In this document: positions 1-12,000 of the stretch, in pieces
Numbering within the stretch: the stretch's first letter is position 1
Layout of the letters: each line of letters opens with the position of its first letter
Assembly: GCF_964355755.1 (NCBI RefSeq)
Contig: NC_092670.1
Coordinates: 14,881,201-14,941,200 of the forward strand
Length of the DNA: 60,000 nt
Source of the DNA: Antedon mediterranea
Taxonomy: Eukaryota > Echinodermata > Crinoidea > Comatulida > Antedonidae
Reading direction: 5' to 3'
Made by a program: the position numbers and the translations under genes
Notes under the pieces: model-generated
Seen by the model: only the letters and a program-made list of their open reading frames with translations
Database searches by the model: none
What the model was told of the DNA's origin: nothing

Positions 1-1947
1 TATGATGTAATAAAATATGCAGAAATGCACAACAAGCCAAACTTACTATTTTTTGTAGATTTTGAAAAGGCTTTCGATAAGGTGAAATGGGACTTCCTTG
101 ATATGTCTCTTAAGAGATTTGGCTTTGGTAAAAATATGATAAATTGGATAAAAATATTATATAAAGACATTGTTAGTTGCGTTATAAATAACGGGGTAAC
201 ATCAAAATTCTTCAATTTAAAACGAGGCCTGCGTCAAGGATGTCCCTTATCCCCATATCTTTTTATAATTTGTGCAGAAACACTAGGTAACATGGTACGT
301 CAATCAGACACATTTAAAGGTATAGAGTACAATAATGTAGACATAAGAATTAGCCAATTTGCAGATGACACTGTGTTTTTTCTCAAAGACCAAAACTCAA
401 TTAAACCGATTATAGATATACTGGATGAATTTTCTATATATTCTGGACTCAGAATTAATTATGAAAAAAGTAACATTATGAGAATAGGATCGTTAAGAAA
501 CTGCGACTATAAAACGCCATCTGAGAAAAGTATTTCATGGACCAAAGGCCCAGTAAAATACTTGGGTGTCAATATTTCTTGTAATTTTAATGATATTTTC
601 AGACTCAATTTTCCAGATAAGGCTAAAAATGCTGAACAAGTATTAAATATGTGGAAACAACGCTCACTTACTCTGTTTGGAAAAGCAACTATTATTAAGT
701 CACTGTTTCTCCCGATATTCACGTATGTTTTCTCAAATTTACCAGACCCACCCGATTGTTTCCTTCAAGATATTCAAAGTAAAATTTTTAAATTTATATG
801 GAACGGAAAACCCGATAAAGTCAAAAGAAAAGTCATGCTTAACAATTTTGACGAAGGAGGGTTAAAAATTCCCCATATTAAGAGTTACTGTACATCTCTC
901 AAATCATGTTGGGTGAAAAGATATCTTGATGGAAATCAATCCAAGTGGAAAGTGTTTTTAAAAAGTAAGATTAAAGAGGTTGGAGGAAATATTGTTTTCG
1001 AAACCAACTTTTCTAAATCTTCAAAAATATTAAAACAATTTGAAAGGTTCCATAAAGATATACTCTCTGCGTGGAGTGAATACAATTTTGTAGAACCGTA
1101 TACGATAGAGGACATCTTAAATCAATCTTTATGGAACAACTCATGTTTTGATGATAAAAGAGAATTTAAAGTTGAAAAAAATTGGTTGGTTAAAAATGTA
1201 AACTATGTAAAAGATATCGTGAACAAAGAAGGGAAAATATTAGAACTAGACGAATTTAACCAAAAATATAATTTTAAACCAGACTTCTTATTATATCACC
1301 AGATTGTAAATTCAATTCCAAAGCTCTGGAAACAGAAATTAATTGAACAAGGTATAAACACAACTAATGAAGTTGAATCCAAATTACAGACATTCATTTC
1401 TGTGAAAACGAGAAATTGTCATTATATCTATAAACACATTATATTAAAAAATGTTGAAGAGCCAATTGGAATTGAATCCAAATGGGAAAAGGAGTTTGAC
1501 AACAAACTTAATTGGAAAAACCTTTTCTCAAATTTACACGCCTGTACAAATGACACTAAGCTAAAAAATTTTCAATTTAAATTTATTCATCGTATAATTT
1601 ATACAAATACAATGCTCTTTAAGATGTCAAAGGTCGATTCACCAATGTGTAGTTTTTGTAAGGAAAAGCAGGAAACACTGCTACATATGTTCTTTGAATG
1701 TGATCTGGTAAAGAACATTTGGGAAAATGTAAAACAATATATGTATCGAAATATCAACAATAACTTAATTATCACCAAAGAAAGTATATGTTTTGGTTTT
1801 GGAAAAACACACAGTGATGCAAACATTTTAATTTTAATTACAAAGTGGTACATATTTAGTTGCAAAATCAAAAAACAATTACTTAATTATAATCATTTAT
1901 TTCACATTTACCAAAAATACAAGGCAACCATATTATTAGCAAAATGA
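1..1947 (+). CDS. LINE reverse transcriptase (5'-truncated by window), zinc-binding C-terminus
   Basis: Reverse transcriptase that would copy the element RNA at a nicked target site. The frame is open from base 1, so the ATG at 25 is probably internal. Palm motifs are visible: motif A FVDFEKAFDKV at 55-87, motif B GLRQGCPLSPYLF near 226-264, and the catalytic FADDTVFF near 358-381. The thumb/C-terminal part reads SLTLFGKATIIKS, then FKFIWNG and GGLKIPH, as in L1/Tx1-clade elements. Near 1647-1700 a CSFCKEKQETLLHMFFEC block matches the zinc-binding domain that follows RT in many LINEs. No stop or frameshift occurs over about 649 codons, which suggests a recent insertion. Clade assignment is by motif style only. 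Confidence 0.88.
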   Translation, partial: YDVIKYAEMHNKPNLLFFVDFEKAFDKVKWDFLDMSLKRFGFGKNMINWIKILYKDIVSCVINNGVTSKFFNLKRGLRQGCPLSPYLFIICAETLGNMVRQSDTFKGIEYNNVDIRISQFADDTVFFLKDQNSIKPIIDILDEFSIYSGLRINYEKSNIMRIGSLRNCDYKTPSEKSISWTKGPVKYLGVNISCNFNDIFRLNFPDKAKNAEQVLNMWKQRSLTLFGKATIIKSLFLPIFTYVFSNLPDPPDCFLQDIQSKIFKFIWNGKPDKVKRKVMLNNFDEGGLKIPHIKSYCTSLKSCWVKRYLDGNQSKWKVFLKSKIKEVGGNIVFETNFSKSSKILKQFERFHKDILSAWSEYNFVEPYTIEDILNQSLWNNSCFDDKREFKVEKNWLVKNVNYVKDIVNKEGKILELDEFNQKYNFKPDFLLYHQIVNSIPKLWKQKLIEQGINTTNEVESKLQTFISVKTRNCHYIYKHIILKNVEEPIGIESKWEKEFDNKLNWKNLFSNLHACTNDTKLKNFQFKFIHRIIYTNTMLFKMSKVDSPMCSFCKEKQETLLHMFFECDLVKNIWENVKQYMYRNINNNLIITKESICFGFGKTHSDANILILITKWYIFSCKIKKQLLNYNHLFHIYQKYKATILLAK

Positions 1948-2272
1948 TTATTATTAAGTGTATTTTTGCGATACATTATTTTTTTTTTCTTTAATTTCAT
2001 TACTCTCTTATTTTTGAGAGAGTATTATATCGTTTTAATTGTTACGTTGCCTTTATATATTAATTTTGTATTATGTATGTGATGAAATGAAATAAAGAAG
2101 ATAAAGTATAATAATTATATTTTTCTTGATTTTTAACATTATTTCAACACCTTTATTGTACTTTATTGTATTTTACAGTCTTGTATTGTAGGCTATTTTA
2201 TATTATATATATATATATTTTATATATTTGACAATAAATGCTGTGCAAGCAGCACATTCATTCATTCATTAT
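1..2272 (+). mobile_element. Tx1/L1-like non-LTR retrotransposon, 3' part
   Basis: The element enters from the left edge of the window, so its 5' end, endonuclease and any ORF1 are not seen. It holds an open reverse-transcriptase frame to 1947, then an AT-rich 3' UTR with AATAAA-type sequences near 2091. A short (ATTC)n run at about 2258-2272 is the likely 3' end, as many non-LTR elements end in a microsatellite. The exact 3' boundary is an inference. It lies upstream of the first visible mucin exon in the same orientation. Confidence 0.8.
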
Positions 2273-2576
2273 ATACTTAATTATAATTAATTAATAATTG
2301 ATCATACTATATGTTCACACTAGTTCAAAAATGTCTCTGCCTTCTGGATCCCATTGGAAATATGGTTTTCTAATCATCCAAGTAATGTTTCTTAACTTTA
2401 TAAGCTTGTATCAATATGTTTTAATGTTCCATTTGAATTCAAAATGAATCAAATAATCCATGCTTTGCAACCTATGCCTTGTCAGTTAGTTTGCATAGAT
2501 AGTAGCACTTTTATGGGTATGACAAAATGTATTACTGAATCGAAGCCAGAATATCAATGTCGATTTTTCTTTACAG

Positions 2577-3065
2577 TACCACCAACTTCATTTACTACAA
2601 CAGTAACAACTACAACCGAAGTACCAATAACTACACTAATAAGTACAACTGAAGTACCAACAACTACACCAATAGGTACAACTGAAGTACCAACAACTAC
2701 ACCAATAGGTACAACTGAAGTACCAACAACTACACCAACAAGTACAACTGAAGTACCAACAACTACACCAACAAGTACAACTGAAGTACTAACAACTACA
2801 CCAACAAGTACAACTGAAGTAAAAACAACTACACCAACAAGTACAACTGAAGTACTAACAACTACACCAACAAGTACAACTGAAGTAAAAACAACTACAC
2901 CAACAAGTACAACTGAAGTACCAACAGCTACACCAACAAGTACAGCTGAATTACCAACAACTACTCCAACAAGTACAGCTGAATTACCAACAACTACAAC
3001 AAGTACAACTGAAGTACCAACAGCTATAACAAGTACAACTGAAGTAAAAACAACTACACCAACAG
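2577..3065 (+). CDS. Mucin exon: PTS repeats
   Basis: Acceptor TTTCTTTACAG ends at 2576; donor GTAAAT starts at 3066. Phase 1 in, phase 1 out, the symmetrical class used in exon shuffling. It encodes about 14 imperfect copies of an 11-residue unit of the form TTTPTSTTEVP, with K and A variants in the later copies. Nearly every residue is T, P or S, a dense O-glycosylation target. The upstream partner exon is not in the window or was not recognised. Confidence 0.85.
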
Positions 3066-6000
3066 GTAAATAAACTAATTGTATTAATCGTTATATCAAC
3101 ATCTTAAATTAATGAATTTAGACAATAGTACATAAAGTTTACTATGGTTCTACTGTTCAGTAGCGTGTTTCTTAAATGAGTGATTGGATGGACAAAACAA
3201 AACCTAGGCCCAATTGGAATGACTTAGAGAGATTGGAAACCACTTTTTTCTTAATTTCTGATGTCTCAGGTGTGTTTACACATCATTTTCAAGAATCTAC
3301 CTAAATCTTTTTCTTTTTGCAGAATCCAGACATTGTTGCTGGAGCGATTGGATGGACAGTATGAAACCTGGGCCAGGCAAGTGGAATGACTTGGAGAGAT
3401 TGGAACAACTAAGTAAAATGTATGGTGTATGTGTCGATCCTTCGAAAATTGAATGTAGAACAAAAGGCAGTAATATCCCGTATAGTCTAACTGGCCAACA
3501 AGTAACTTGTGATACTAATTACGGATTGGTATGTATAAGCCCACCTCGACCAGCACCAAAATGTTATAATTATGAGGTGAGAGTGTGTTGTAGATGTATT
3601 ACAACAGCTACAATGAATGTACTAACAACTACACCAACAAGTACAACTGAAGTACCAACAACTACACCAATAGTTACAACTGAAGTACCAACAACTACAT
3701 CAATAGGTACAACTAAAGTACCAACAACTACACCATTAAGTATAACCGAAGTACCAACAACTACACCAATAAGTACAACTAAAGTACCAACAACTACACC
3801 AATAATTACAACTAAAGTACCAACAACTACACCAACAAGTACAACTGAAGTACCAACAACTACACCAACAAGTACAACTGAAGTACCATCAACTACACCA
3901 ACAAGTACAACTGAATTACCAACAACTACTCCAATAAGTACAACTGAATTACCAACAACTACTCCAATAAGTACAACTGAATTACCAACAACTACTCCAA
4001 TAAGTACAACTGAATTACCAACAACTACTCCAATAAGTACAACTGAATTACCAACAACTACTCCAATAAGTACAACTAAATTACCAACAACTACTCCAAT
4101 AAGTACAACTGAATTACCAACAACTACTCCAATAAGTACAACTGAAGTACCAACAACTACACCAACAAGTACAACTGAATTACCAACAACTACTCCAATA
4201 AGTACAACTGAATTACCAACAACTACACCAACAAGTACAACTGAAGTACCAACAACTACTCCAATAAGTACAACTGAATTACCAACAACTACTCCAACAA
4301 GTACAACTGAATTACCAACAACTACTCCAACAAGTACAACTGAAGTACCAACAACTACTCCAACAAGTACAACTGAAGTACCAACAACTACTCCAACAAG
4401 TACAACTGAAGTACCAACAACCATAAGTACAAATACAATGCCAACAGCACCAATTGCACAACATTTTGTTTGTAACTTTTATTGTGATACTTTTGATCTA
4501 TTTGATAAAACCACATATGTCAACAAAGTCTGTGATAGCATCATTACAAAACAAGTTGGTGAAGACGCGTCATTTGAAGTTAAAGGTAGTGTGTTTCTTT
4601 TAAGATTACAAACATTTGTTATATTTGAAAATTACTATTAGGTAAGTACTAGTACTACTAGGTTAATACAAAATCTGTCATCGAAAAAATGGATAGAGAA
4701 AAAACTGTTTTCTTTCTAGTACGCAGACCAACCACAAATAATGATTCATGCTGCCATTGTAAATTTGAAGTTGAGGTGAATATTGGCACTTATTCTATTG
4801 TTATACTGGATGACAAGTTCAGAATAAACTCTGTACCCTACAGTAGAACCTCGCTTTCAGCATTCAGTCAGATATTGAAGAAAGAGATTGGTGCAACTAT
4901 CAAAGTGGTAGGTTTTTTTTAAATTTTTTATAGTTAGCTACAATTCATTAATCCGTAGAAATATCTTGCTAAATGTTTATAATGTTACCTACTCTGAATC
5001 AATAATTTATGAAAAGTAGATTGTCATGCTGTAGATTAAATTCAATGTACTTAGAACTGAAATGTAATATACATGACTAAAGCTAGCAATTTAATTTTCA
5101 GGATATTTTTTATTTAACCATCATTACCAAAGTTCATTTTTTTCCTGCAATATTTTGGTCGTGACTTTTCTCTAAAACTTGTAAACATATAACATTTGGT
5201 AACTTAGTCAGCATATAGACATGTACATAACGTATTGTGCAGTTAGGACGGCAGAGTTTTCGCAGCCTGACTTGCGCCTGGTTTTATGAAATTATTTAAC
5301 TGATCATAAAATAAAAACCCATGACTCCATCTATCTATATATAAATTTACGTAAGGGCAAAATTCGGTAAATCACGCGTTATTTCTAGAATGTTTACTCG
5401 ATGGTATATAAAGTTGGTTCGTACTTTCGGTACTGATTTTAACCACCTGATGTAACCCTGTTTACTAATTAAATTGAATTCGATAATTAGTTATTGACGA
5501 TTAAAACGAATTTAGGTTCAACGATTTGCCCCAAATAGGGGTGTTTTTCGATGGTGGTATACACTGTCTAATCGATGTCCGTCTTGAAAAATACCCGCAC
5601 ACAATAATACGAGGACACTTCGCATTTTCCTATCTCCTCCTACGATAATTGTTTTTAATAGCTGAAAACCGGTTGAACAGTTCGAGTAAAGCATCATAAT
5701 GTTGAAGACAGGCCGATTTTCTTTAAAAAATGCTATTTTGATACATGTAGTATATGTTTTTACAAATGTATTGATTTGTGATGAATGGAACATTCCAAAT
5801 TATTTGGTTTAACCATAGAGGTATAGATTTAGATTTATGGGCCCCCTTGGAGAATAAACATAAATAGTATTGCAATGCTGTACAATACTGTTAAGGTATT
5901 AACCACTTTTGATCGCAATTTGAATCGCAAATTTCTTACTGTTGGTACTGTTAGATATAATATAAACAAATATACAAATAAACTTTATTACTATGAGTGT

Positions 6001-9000
6001 GGGTAGGCCCTACTGTTAGATTATAAACATATAATATACAAATAAATAAACGTTATTACTGACAGTTGCTTCTCAACGTTTGTATTAATTAATAATTTAA
6101 AAATATATAAACGTACGTAGTGGTGTATCGTTACATGTACTTTACTATTTCAATCGAACTATGACAGTGAGAGTTTTAACAAAGTATTAAATCGTAAATG
6201 TTTTACTGTATTTAGTGGTATATTATTTATAGGCCTATAAAACATTAAAAACAATATTTCATTACTGAGTGGATAGGAATATATTTTAAAATGTTTCCTC
6301 TTTGTACCTATCTTCTTCCCCCATCCCTCAACCCTTAATGTTACATACAAAACACAAATTGGGTTTGTTTAAATGAGTCCAAATAAAAAAATTTGACTCA
6401 TTTTGTTTCTCTCTCGGAAGTAATTTCCAGGGTGCTAAGTTTAGCTGACTACATAAATCATCGTGTATATTTATTCGTTTCTGTAAACGACAATGTATTA
6501 TAGTCCTGCAGTACGTACATTTGAAATCTCCATTTTTTTCTCGCTGGAAAATACTGTGTATTCGAGAACCATCTGTGGGCACGACCTAGATGGTACGCGA
6601 GCGAAGCGAGCGTGCCATCTAGTTAAAAAAAAATGCATGATATATGTATTAGATTATGTTTCTTTGCAGAATGGAGATTTAGTTGACATTGATTCAGGCA
6701 TTGGTGTAGAATTAAAATTGAAAAAAGACAGCACACACATAAGTATTAAAGTGTTGCATGCATTTGAAGGCAAACTAGAAGGTCAATGTGGAACACTTAT
6801 AAAAGAAGGTTCAAATACTTATGTCACTACAACTCCAGAAGACGATAGGTCTACGTGTGTTTGCGATGACTTTGATTGTAAACCCTGTGATACTAAATAT
6901 CCAGACATTGAAACTACTTGTGACCGCTTACGCCAATGGTAATTTCAAATTGTATCGTAATTTTATGATCTTATTAATCTGGAATTGTTTATTAGAATCT
7001 GTTGGCTTGAAAATGTCTCACCTTTACTTAAGTTCCTTTTTTAGAATCATAATGGTGTACCGCAAACATAACTTTACTATTTGTTTTTAAAGTAAACAAT
7101 ATGCAAAAAAGTACGATACAGTACCGTAATAATACATTTCAAACAAAGTATCTCTAAATAATATTACTCTTGTTTTTTTTTTTGTTGATTCATACTTTCG
7201 GTACCTGATGTAACCCTATTTACTAATTAAGTTGAGTTAGATAATTAGATATTGACAATTAAAACGAATTTAGGTTCAACGATTTTTGGTTGTCGTTTGA
7301 GGAGAAAATTTCTGACTGCGAGTGTGGGTAGTGTTAGACCTAGATGGTATATGTAATTTGCTTACATATTTACCATTGATTTTGTACTTTTAGGGGTTCT
7401 AGATTTGGTTGTGGACCATATGCTGATATCAGAAAGTATGTAGAAAAGTGTAAACAATATATTTGCGATTGTGTTGAAAAGTCAAAAGTTACGCAAACAG
7501 ATCCTAAATTTAATGACGTCGCAGATACCTGTGCATGTGAACAATTTCAAGAGTTTATGTATGAATGTCACAACAATGTCACAAACAATAACAGATGCTA
7601 TGATTGGCGGACGTCAGAACTATGTCGTAAGTAGATTACTGAATGTTTGTATTGATAAGCTTCTTGTCATAAAATAACCTACCTGTCGTTATTAAATTAA
7701 AATCGTCTATTAATAAAGCCATTTCCATCCCATGTACAACAAAGCAACAACAACAAAATAGAGGGAGTATTTGTCATCATCAGTTAGAACCTACACCTAA
7801 GCACCTACCTTTCTCTAAAACATGGACATATGATTTTCAGTTTAAGAAAATGTATTTTTATACAAGATAATTTTGTTTTCTAAAAAGCTAGCAGAAAATG
7901 CAGTGGAGATCAAATATGGAGAGAGTGTGGTACATGTGAGAGGACTTGCGGCGATCTGAAAGGGAAACTGGTGGAGGATTGTAAAACTGGAATTTCACCA
8001 GGTTGCTACTGTCCATCCAACAAGGTCAGGGACGGAGAACAATGTGTTGATAGGGATCAATGCAAAGATTGTAAGTTCCATTTTCTTTTTCCGGAATTGC
8101 CGCAAAACATTATCTCGTAATGGACACCTCTGAAACGAAAACCGAATAGTACCATAACTATCTCCCGCCACCCCGAAAGGCCTCGTCTTTTCATTTCAGA
8201 AACTATAACAATTTTTTAAAGAGGGTCCAAGAGTGTGAAGAATCATATTTTTTCTGTCTCTCATTCGTGTCATTCATTCTTCATGCACATTCAGTAAATT
8301 CACAGAAATATTAAATACAAGTTTTAAAAAAAACATGGTGTTTATAAAATGCTATATTTCTTTTAAAACATAACATATTTAGTCATATATTATATTCCTT
8401 TTTTATTTTTAAAATGCCATTTTTTTTTTCAAGGTGTTTGTACCGGATATGGTGATCCACATTATTTTACATACGATGAGAAATACTTTGCTTTCCAAGG
8501 AGAATGTACATACGTATTGTCACGTCACTCTTCACCAAACTATGACTTTGAAATCTATGCAACAAATGTGAAATGTGTAAATGCACCAACAACTTCTTGC
8601 GTGTACGATGTTGTTGCGGTTTATAACAATCACAATGTCACAATTGCCAGTCAAAGACAAGTAAGACTGGAATTATTATGTGTGTTAAATTTTAATATCC
8701 CTGTGAGTTCAGTCTATACGTACAGTCTAACCCCACCACACCTGATATACGGCATCGGTATACACAAACCTTGAAAGTTATGAACATACTATTTTAACAA
8801 TGGAACACCTTCAAATATACTTTATAATTTCTAATTTCTTAATAAACCATGACAGAATTATTTACAGGAAATACCGTTTGAAGGTACCGGCTGCCGATCA
8901 TGCGTTGATGTAACTACTAAGTCATTTTTGTTCTTATGTGTTTTTGTATGAAATTATTGTAATTACCTGTGCAAATATTTCTATAATTTTTGCAGTTACA

Positions 9001-12000
9001 ATTAAGATTTTCTTGGATTTAAAAAAAAATCAGATCTCAATAGATGGTGGCGCTTGGGTGACAGTACCTCCAAAGTACCAAGGTCATGGATTCACAATCC
9101 AAACAAAAGGTTTCATTCAAGTTCACTTAACCATCGAGGCCATTCACTTGGAGCTAACGTATGATTATGTTAGTAATGGATTCAATGTAATGATACCTTC
9201 AAGCCGATACTTCAATCAAACAGAAGGTCTTTGTGGTAAATATGTATTATTCTTGTTTTTTTCGCGCCGCGCCTTTATATTCAAGAATAATTAGGTTACT
9301 GTATCACGCGAAAGCTATAATAATAGTAGGCCTACTACGGCTTGACAGGAATGAGAATGTGTAAACTTGGACTGGTAGGCCTAATGCTCATGAGTTTACT
9401 GGTTTTGGTCGGGCACTAGTTTATTACGCCTGAAGGAATTGACACTTGGAAGAGAGATTGGAATGTCACATTCATCGCCAATCAAGACTAATTTTTAAAC
9501 GTGTATTAAATCTATTAAAATAGTGCTTTTTTAATAAAGTTGGTTTGTCTTCAACATTATGATGTTTTAACTCGAGCTGTTTTCTGCAATTAAAAACAAA
9601 GTGTGTAGGAGATGCAAATGCAAAGCATCATTGTATGATTGTGTGCGGGATGTTTCAGCATTGTCAACCATTAGACAGTGTATACCACGTTCGGAAAACA
9701 TCCTTTGTCGGGGCAAATCGTTTAACCTAAATTCGTTTTAATTGTCAATAAATTATTATATAACTAAACTTCATTAGTGAACAGGGTTGCATTAGGTGTT
9801 CAGTACTGAAAGTATGTATCAACCATATACCACTGAGTTACTCGCGATTTACCGAACGTTGCCCTTACGTAAATATATATATAGAAGCTAAATCAACTAC
9901 AGAAGGAAAACAGCATCCAATCATAATCCCCATCATCCTCAAAACAATTATATATTTAATACCTGATAGGCCCTGTTTATAAGTGAATAGAGCATTTTAT
10001 ACTAAATATTTTTTAATGTTTACTAGGCCTACTGATTGACAAAAATAATTGAAAATAAATCATTATTTCTTAAATTATAAATAGAATATCAATTTTAAAA
10101 AGTTTAAAATATATGGACTGGAATCAGGAATATCTTGCCAATTACGAGGAAACAGATGATTAAATAAAAAATATTTAAGACTTTAATTGGTTCTTGCATA
10201 CTGTGTTAAAAATAACTTTATCGGGATATCTACAGTTATGAACTTCAGTTTGTGCAGACTCTATAATATGGAAGTGAGCTGTCATCATCACCAGTTGGAA
10301 CCTGTCCTTGATCGCTTTCTGGTTTTGCCGCCTCTTAATCAAATAATGTTGACATTTCTGCCTATTGTATGTTTTTTTTCTTACCTTTAGTGATTCTTAC
10401 CTTTAGTGATTAAAAGAGGCTGTGAGCTTAATGCTCGTAATAGTTGCCTCCTATCCTTTTGTTTATGTGAATGTCGAGGTTGTTTTTGAATGAATTTGTG
10501 TTTGTGCTGTTAATGACATGTTCTGGTAGTGAGTTCCATTTGTTGATTGCTCTGACGTCAAAATAGGTATCTCTCCTGATGGTTTTGTATCTAGGTTTAG
10601 ATAGTGTAAGTGAGTGTCCTCTGGTTATATAACCTCCGGGGTTCTGCCTTAGAGTTAAAAATGAATTTGCCTCAATGTTTACTATACCATGGATAATTTT
10701 GAACATTTCAATGAGATCACCTCTATCTCGTCTTTTTTCGAGTGTTGGTAGCTGAAGCATGGCAAGACGCTCATCGGCGGGAAGATTCCTAAGTTCAGGT
10801 ACAAATTTGGTTGCTCGGTTTTGTGCTCTTTCTAAAATCTTCTTGAGTCCAACTTGGTTAGGTAACCACACTTGTACACAGTACTCTAAGAGTGGACGAA
10901 TTAGCGTTTTATACAATGGGATGAACATCTCTTTATCTAAGTAAATGAAGGTGCGCCTAATCATTGCAATTCTGCCATTAGCTTTTGCGACAATCTTGTT
11001 TACGTGGGTTTTGAATTTGAAATCTGTAGTAACAGTTATTCCCAGATCACTTTGCTCAGTCACAGATGCAAGATAAGTGTCACCAAGACGATATGTATGA
11101 TTAGGATTTTGCGACCTCATATGTACAACATTACACTTTGTCTCATTGAACTGGAGAAGCCAGCGTTTACTACATGTGTTGAGTTTGTCAAGGTCTTTTT
11201 GAAGCATTTGGACATCATTTTCAGAGCGTATGCGGCGATATACTTTTGCATCATCCGCAAATAACTTGCCGTTGGAGTTGATTGAGTCAAGAATGTCATT
11301 TATAAAGATCAGGGAGAGTACTGGACCTAGTACTGAGCCTTGGATGACTCCACTAGTCACTGGTAGCCAACATGATAGTTGCGTGCTTGACAGTATTTCT
11401 TGTACCTTGCTTTTGTTTGTCTTTTGTGGTAGTGTTTCCTGGCTTTTTCCTTTGCTGCTATCTTGGAAAGGGTCTTGGCAGTCATCCATTTCTGTTTGCT
11501 AGGAGTGCAAGAGTGTGTAGTTTTAGTAAGTGGTACAAAGTTTGATGTTACTTGCTGATACTTGTCATGAAAGAACTCCCATGCTTCAATAGATGATTTG
11601 TCATTTAGCAGTTTGTTCCAGTTGTAGGAACTGAAGTGAAAGTTCATTGCAGAGTAGTCGCCCTTGTGGTAATTAAGTTTGGTAGTGGTGGTGTCTTCCT
11701 TTGAAAGCACTGATCCCTTTTCGAGTAGGAAATCAAAGGCCAATGTTGCATGATCACTCTTGCCGATAGGTGGTAAATAATTGATTTGATCTATTTCGAG
11801 TTCATTTTCAGTGAAGATTAAGTCAAGTGTAGATGGTCGATCATTGCCCCTAACCCTTGTTATGTCATGTACATGTTGAACAAAAAGGTTGTCACAGCAT
11901 GTTTCATAGAACAGCTGTTGGTCACTCTCTGGTAAGCCATGCACAATGTGATCTGTCCAGTTAATCTCTTTGTAGTTAAAGTCTCCGGCTATAATAAGTT

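Larger units (their letters stand above)
4908..6669 (+). other. Mucin intron with dispersed repeats
   Basis: Intron of 1762 bp between two vWD exons. It contains one copy of a dispersed repeat (5341-5612) and a GAGCGAAGCGAGC hairpin (6564-6625). I see no further coding potential; the short frames here lack domain similarity. Confidence 0.7.

Noticed and set aside
3570-4424. 284-codon open frame on the minus strand (VVGTSVVLVG repeats)
   Set aside because: It is the antisense shadow of the TTTPTSTTEVP array, open only because of the 33-bp repeat.
8868-8882. Possible microexon GAAATACCGTTTGAA between an AG and a GT in the vWD region
   Set aside because: Exons 8434-8660 and 9034-9235 join directly in phase 0 and give continuous vWD sequence. 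The extra codons are not needed.
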